Below, piece after piece: positions 62,549-64,000 of a DNA stretch of 64,000 nt. This DNA is from Novosphingobium sp. B 225 (GTDB lineage Bacteria; Pseudomonadota; Alphaproteobacteria; Sphingomonadales; Sphingomonadaceae): contig NZ_MWLM01000064.1 of assembly GCF_002198665.1 (NCBI RefSeq), positions 112,190 through 176,189 on the forward strand, written 5' to 3'. The notes beneath the pieces were generated by a model that had not been told where the DNA came from, ran no database searches, and saw nothing but the letters and a program-made list of their open reading frames with translations. The translations under genes were made by a program, and so were the position numbers. Every line of letters begins with the position of its first letter. Position 1 is the stretch's first letter.

Positions 62549-64000
62549 TCAAGCCCGGCGGTGGATCGCCAGCAGGCCTTTCAGCGTCCCCCAGCACATC
62601 AGCAGCAGCACCAGCGCCAGCGGCAGGCCGGTGGCGATCGACCCGGCCTGCAGCGAGCTGAGCCCCCCGCTGAGCAGCAGGACCACGCCAATTCCGCCCA
62701 CCGCGAACAGCCAGATCACTTTCTGCCGCAGCGGCGTGTCGGTGCGCCCGCCAGAGGTCATGGTATCGATCACCAGCGTGCCCGAATCCCAGCCGGTGAC
62801 AAAGAACACCAGGATCAGCACGATCGCCGCGAACGAGGTGACCTGCGCCCAGGGCAGCGTCCGCAGCAGTTCGAACAGCTGAGTTTCCAGGCTCGCCCCC
62901 TGCAGGCTTGCGGCCTGACCAGAAAGGATCCCGGCGATCGAGGCATCGCCGAAGATCGTCAGCCACAGGATTCCCAGCAGGCTGGGGGCAATCATGGCCC
63001 CGGCAATGAATTCGCGCACGGTCCGGCCCAGCGAAATCCGGGCCATGAACATCCCGACAAAGGGTGCCCAGCTGATCCACCAGGCCCAGTAATAGACCGA
63101 CCAGTCGCGGTAAAAGCCCTGGTCGGTCCGCCCCACCGGGTTGGACAGCGCGGGCAGATACCACAGATAGTTCACCGTGTTGCGGACCAGATCGGAAAGC
63201 AGGGCCATGGCCGAACCGGTCAGCAGCACAAACAGCAACAGCGCCAGCGCCATCCACATGTTGGCCTCGCTCAGGATCCGGATCCCGCGATCAATCCCGC
63301 CGCGGACCGACAGGAACGTGACCGCCGACATGATCGCGATCAGGGCCAGGATCGTGGTGGGAGAGCTGGGTATGCCATAAAGGAAAGTCACCCCGGCCAT
63401 GGCCTGCTGCGCGCCAAGGCCAAGTGAAGTGGCCAGGCCGAAGATCGTCGCGAACACTGCCAGCACCTCGATCCCGTCACCCAGCCGGCCCCACACGGCC
63501 TTGCCGAACAGGGGATAGAAGGCCGACCGCATCGACAGGGGCATGTTGAAATCATAGGCGAACAGCGCCAGCGCCAGCCCGGTCACCGCAAAAATCGCCC
63601 AGGGGTGCAGGGCCCAGTCAAAGATCGTGGCGGCCATCGCCAGATCGCGTGAGACAGCCGCATCGCCCGCCGCCCCGCCCAGCGGCGCAGCTGGACCACC
63701 AGCCATGGCGGCCGTGAAGTGCGAGACCGGTTCGGACACCCCATAGAACACCAGCCCGATGCCCATGCCCGCGCCGAACAGCATCGCAAACCAGCTCATC
63801 CGTGAATAGTCTGGCGCCGCGCCTTTGCCCCCCAGCCGGATCCGCCCGAGCGGGGACACGGCGACTGCCACGCAGAACAGCAGCAGCAGGTTGCCCGCCG
63901 ACATGAAGAACCAGTCAAACCGGGTGGTCGCCCCGACGCGGATCGAATTGAACAGGCTGGCCGACTGTTCCGGCGCCAGCACCGAATAGACGATCACTGC
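62549..64000 (-). CDS. BCCT-family betaine/carnitine/choline transporter, 5' end outside window
   Basis: At least 482 residues of a BCCT secondary transporter are present; the gene enters from the right edge, so the N-terminal helix is missing. The family marks are clear: WFAMLFGAGMGIGLVFYGVSEPVSHF in the glycine-rich helix 3, YYWAWWISWAPFVGMFMARISLGRTVREFI (the tryptophan box and helix 9 loop), and FFVTGWDSGTLVIDTMT. It imports choline, glycine betaine or carnitine with Na+ or protons. It ends exactly where the convergent permease gene ends. The C-terminus is short, with no osmosensing extension, which fits nutrient uptake. Confidence 0.92.
   Translation of the reverse strand, partial: AVIVYSVLAPEQSASLFNSIRVGATTRFDWFFMSAGNLLLLFCVAVAVSPLGRIRLGGKGAAPDYSRMSWFAMLFGAGMGIGLVFYGVSEPVSHFTAAMAGGPAAPLGGAAGDAAVSRDLAMAATIFDWALHPWAIFAVTGLALALFAYDFNMPLSMRSAFYPLFGKAVWGRLGDGIEVLAVFATIFGLATSLGLGAQQAMAGVTFLYGIPSSPTTILALIAIMSAVTFLSVRGGIDRGIRILSEANMWMALALLLFVLLTGSAMALLSDLVRNTVNYLWYLPALSNPVGRTDQGFYRDWSVYYWAWWISWAPFVGMFMARISLGRTVREFIAGAMIAPSLLGILWLTIFGDASIAGILSGQAASLQGASLETQLFELLRTLPWAQVTSFAAIVLILVFFVTGWDSGTLVIDTMTSGGRTDTPLRQKVIWLFAVGGIGVVLLLSGGLSSLQAGSIATGLPLALVLLLMCWGTLKGLLAIHRRA

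Noticed and set aside
1..64000. tRNA, rRNA, CRISPR arrays, riboswitches, integrases or insertion-sequence transposases
   Set aside because: All gaps over about 100 bases were read on both strands; none showed cloverleaf-like, repeat-spacer or transposase-like sequence.

Overview
The window looks like a chromosomal segment of an aerobic, high-GC alphaproteobacterium, most likely a sphingomonad (Novosphingobium/Sphingobium-like). The reasons are two large TonB-dependent receptors, the Grx4-BolA-DUF1476 gene run, a SLBB-type polysaccharide exporter, the typical sphingomonad paired hairpin repeat at 5136-5275, and the codon and GC bias. No rRNA, tRNA, CRISPR, phage or intact insertion sequence was seen.

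Left part (1-9800), mostly housekeeping: a broken GGDEF/EAL gene; a minus-strand run (small membrane protein, leuD, an oxidoreductase, a cytochrome c' family protein, DUF1476, BolA, monothiol glutaredoxin); a lower-GC pocket (about 3900-5300) with a small secreted protein, a DUF5063 protein and two palindromic repeats; a quinone oxidoreductase; a CocE/NonD hydrolase; and an HD-GYP protein with an altered metal motif.

Middle-left (10272-27515), surface polysaccharide: rfbFGH (CDP-3,6-dideoxyhexose precursor) followed without a break by an SDR, an HpcH-type aldolase, a ThDP enzyme of the acetolactate-synthase fold and a HAD phosphatase. This suggests a carbon-branched deoxysugar. Next come an exporter (SLBB/Wza-like), a Wzz-like chain-length protein, a GtrB/GtrA/GT87 trio, an RmlD-like reductase, an old-yellow-enzyme reductase and a GT39-like membrane glycosyltransferase.

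Right part (27554-64000), quaternary amines: a large island for carnitine, gamma-butyrobetaine, choline and betaine. It has a CdhR-like regulator divergent from cdhC and a cdhA-cdhB fusion; an NCS1 permease; a secreted alpha/beta hydrolase; a TonB receptor; a thioesterase-CaiA-like-CoA ligase-CaiD operon; a gamma-butyrobetaine dioxygenase; MFS and POT transporters; an MttB-family methyltransferase; formate-THF ligase; a LysR regulator; a GlcG-like protein; an FAD oxidoreductase; choline dehydrogenase (betA); a BetI repressor fused in one reading frame to betaine aldehyde dehydrogenase (betI-betB); a second TonB receptor; an APC permease; and a BCCT importer cut by the window end.

How it fits together (inference): gamma-butyrobetaine can reach carnitine either with oxygen (dioxygenase) or through CoA thioesters (ligase, dehydrogenase, CaiD, thioesterase). 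Carnitine then goes to 3-dehydrocarnitine and glycine betaine, where it meets betaine made from choline. The most unusual items are the repressor-enzyme fusion, a CATTA-N7-TAATG palindrome shared by the two TonB-receptor/catabolic intergenic regions, and the rfbFGH-aldolase-ThDP-HAD sugar pathway.
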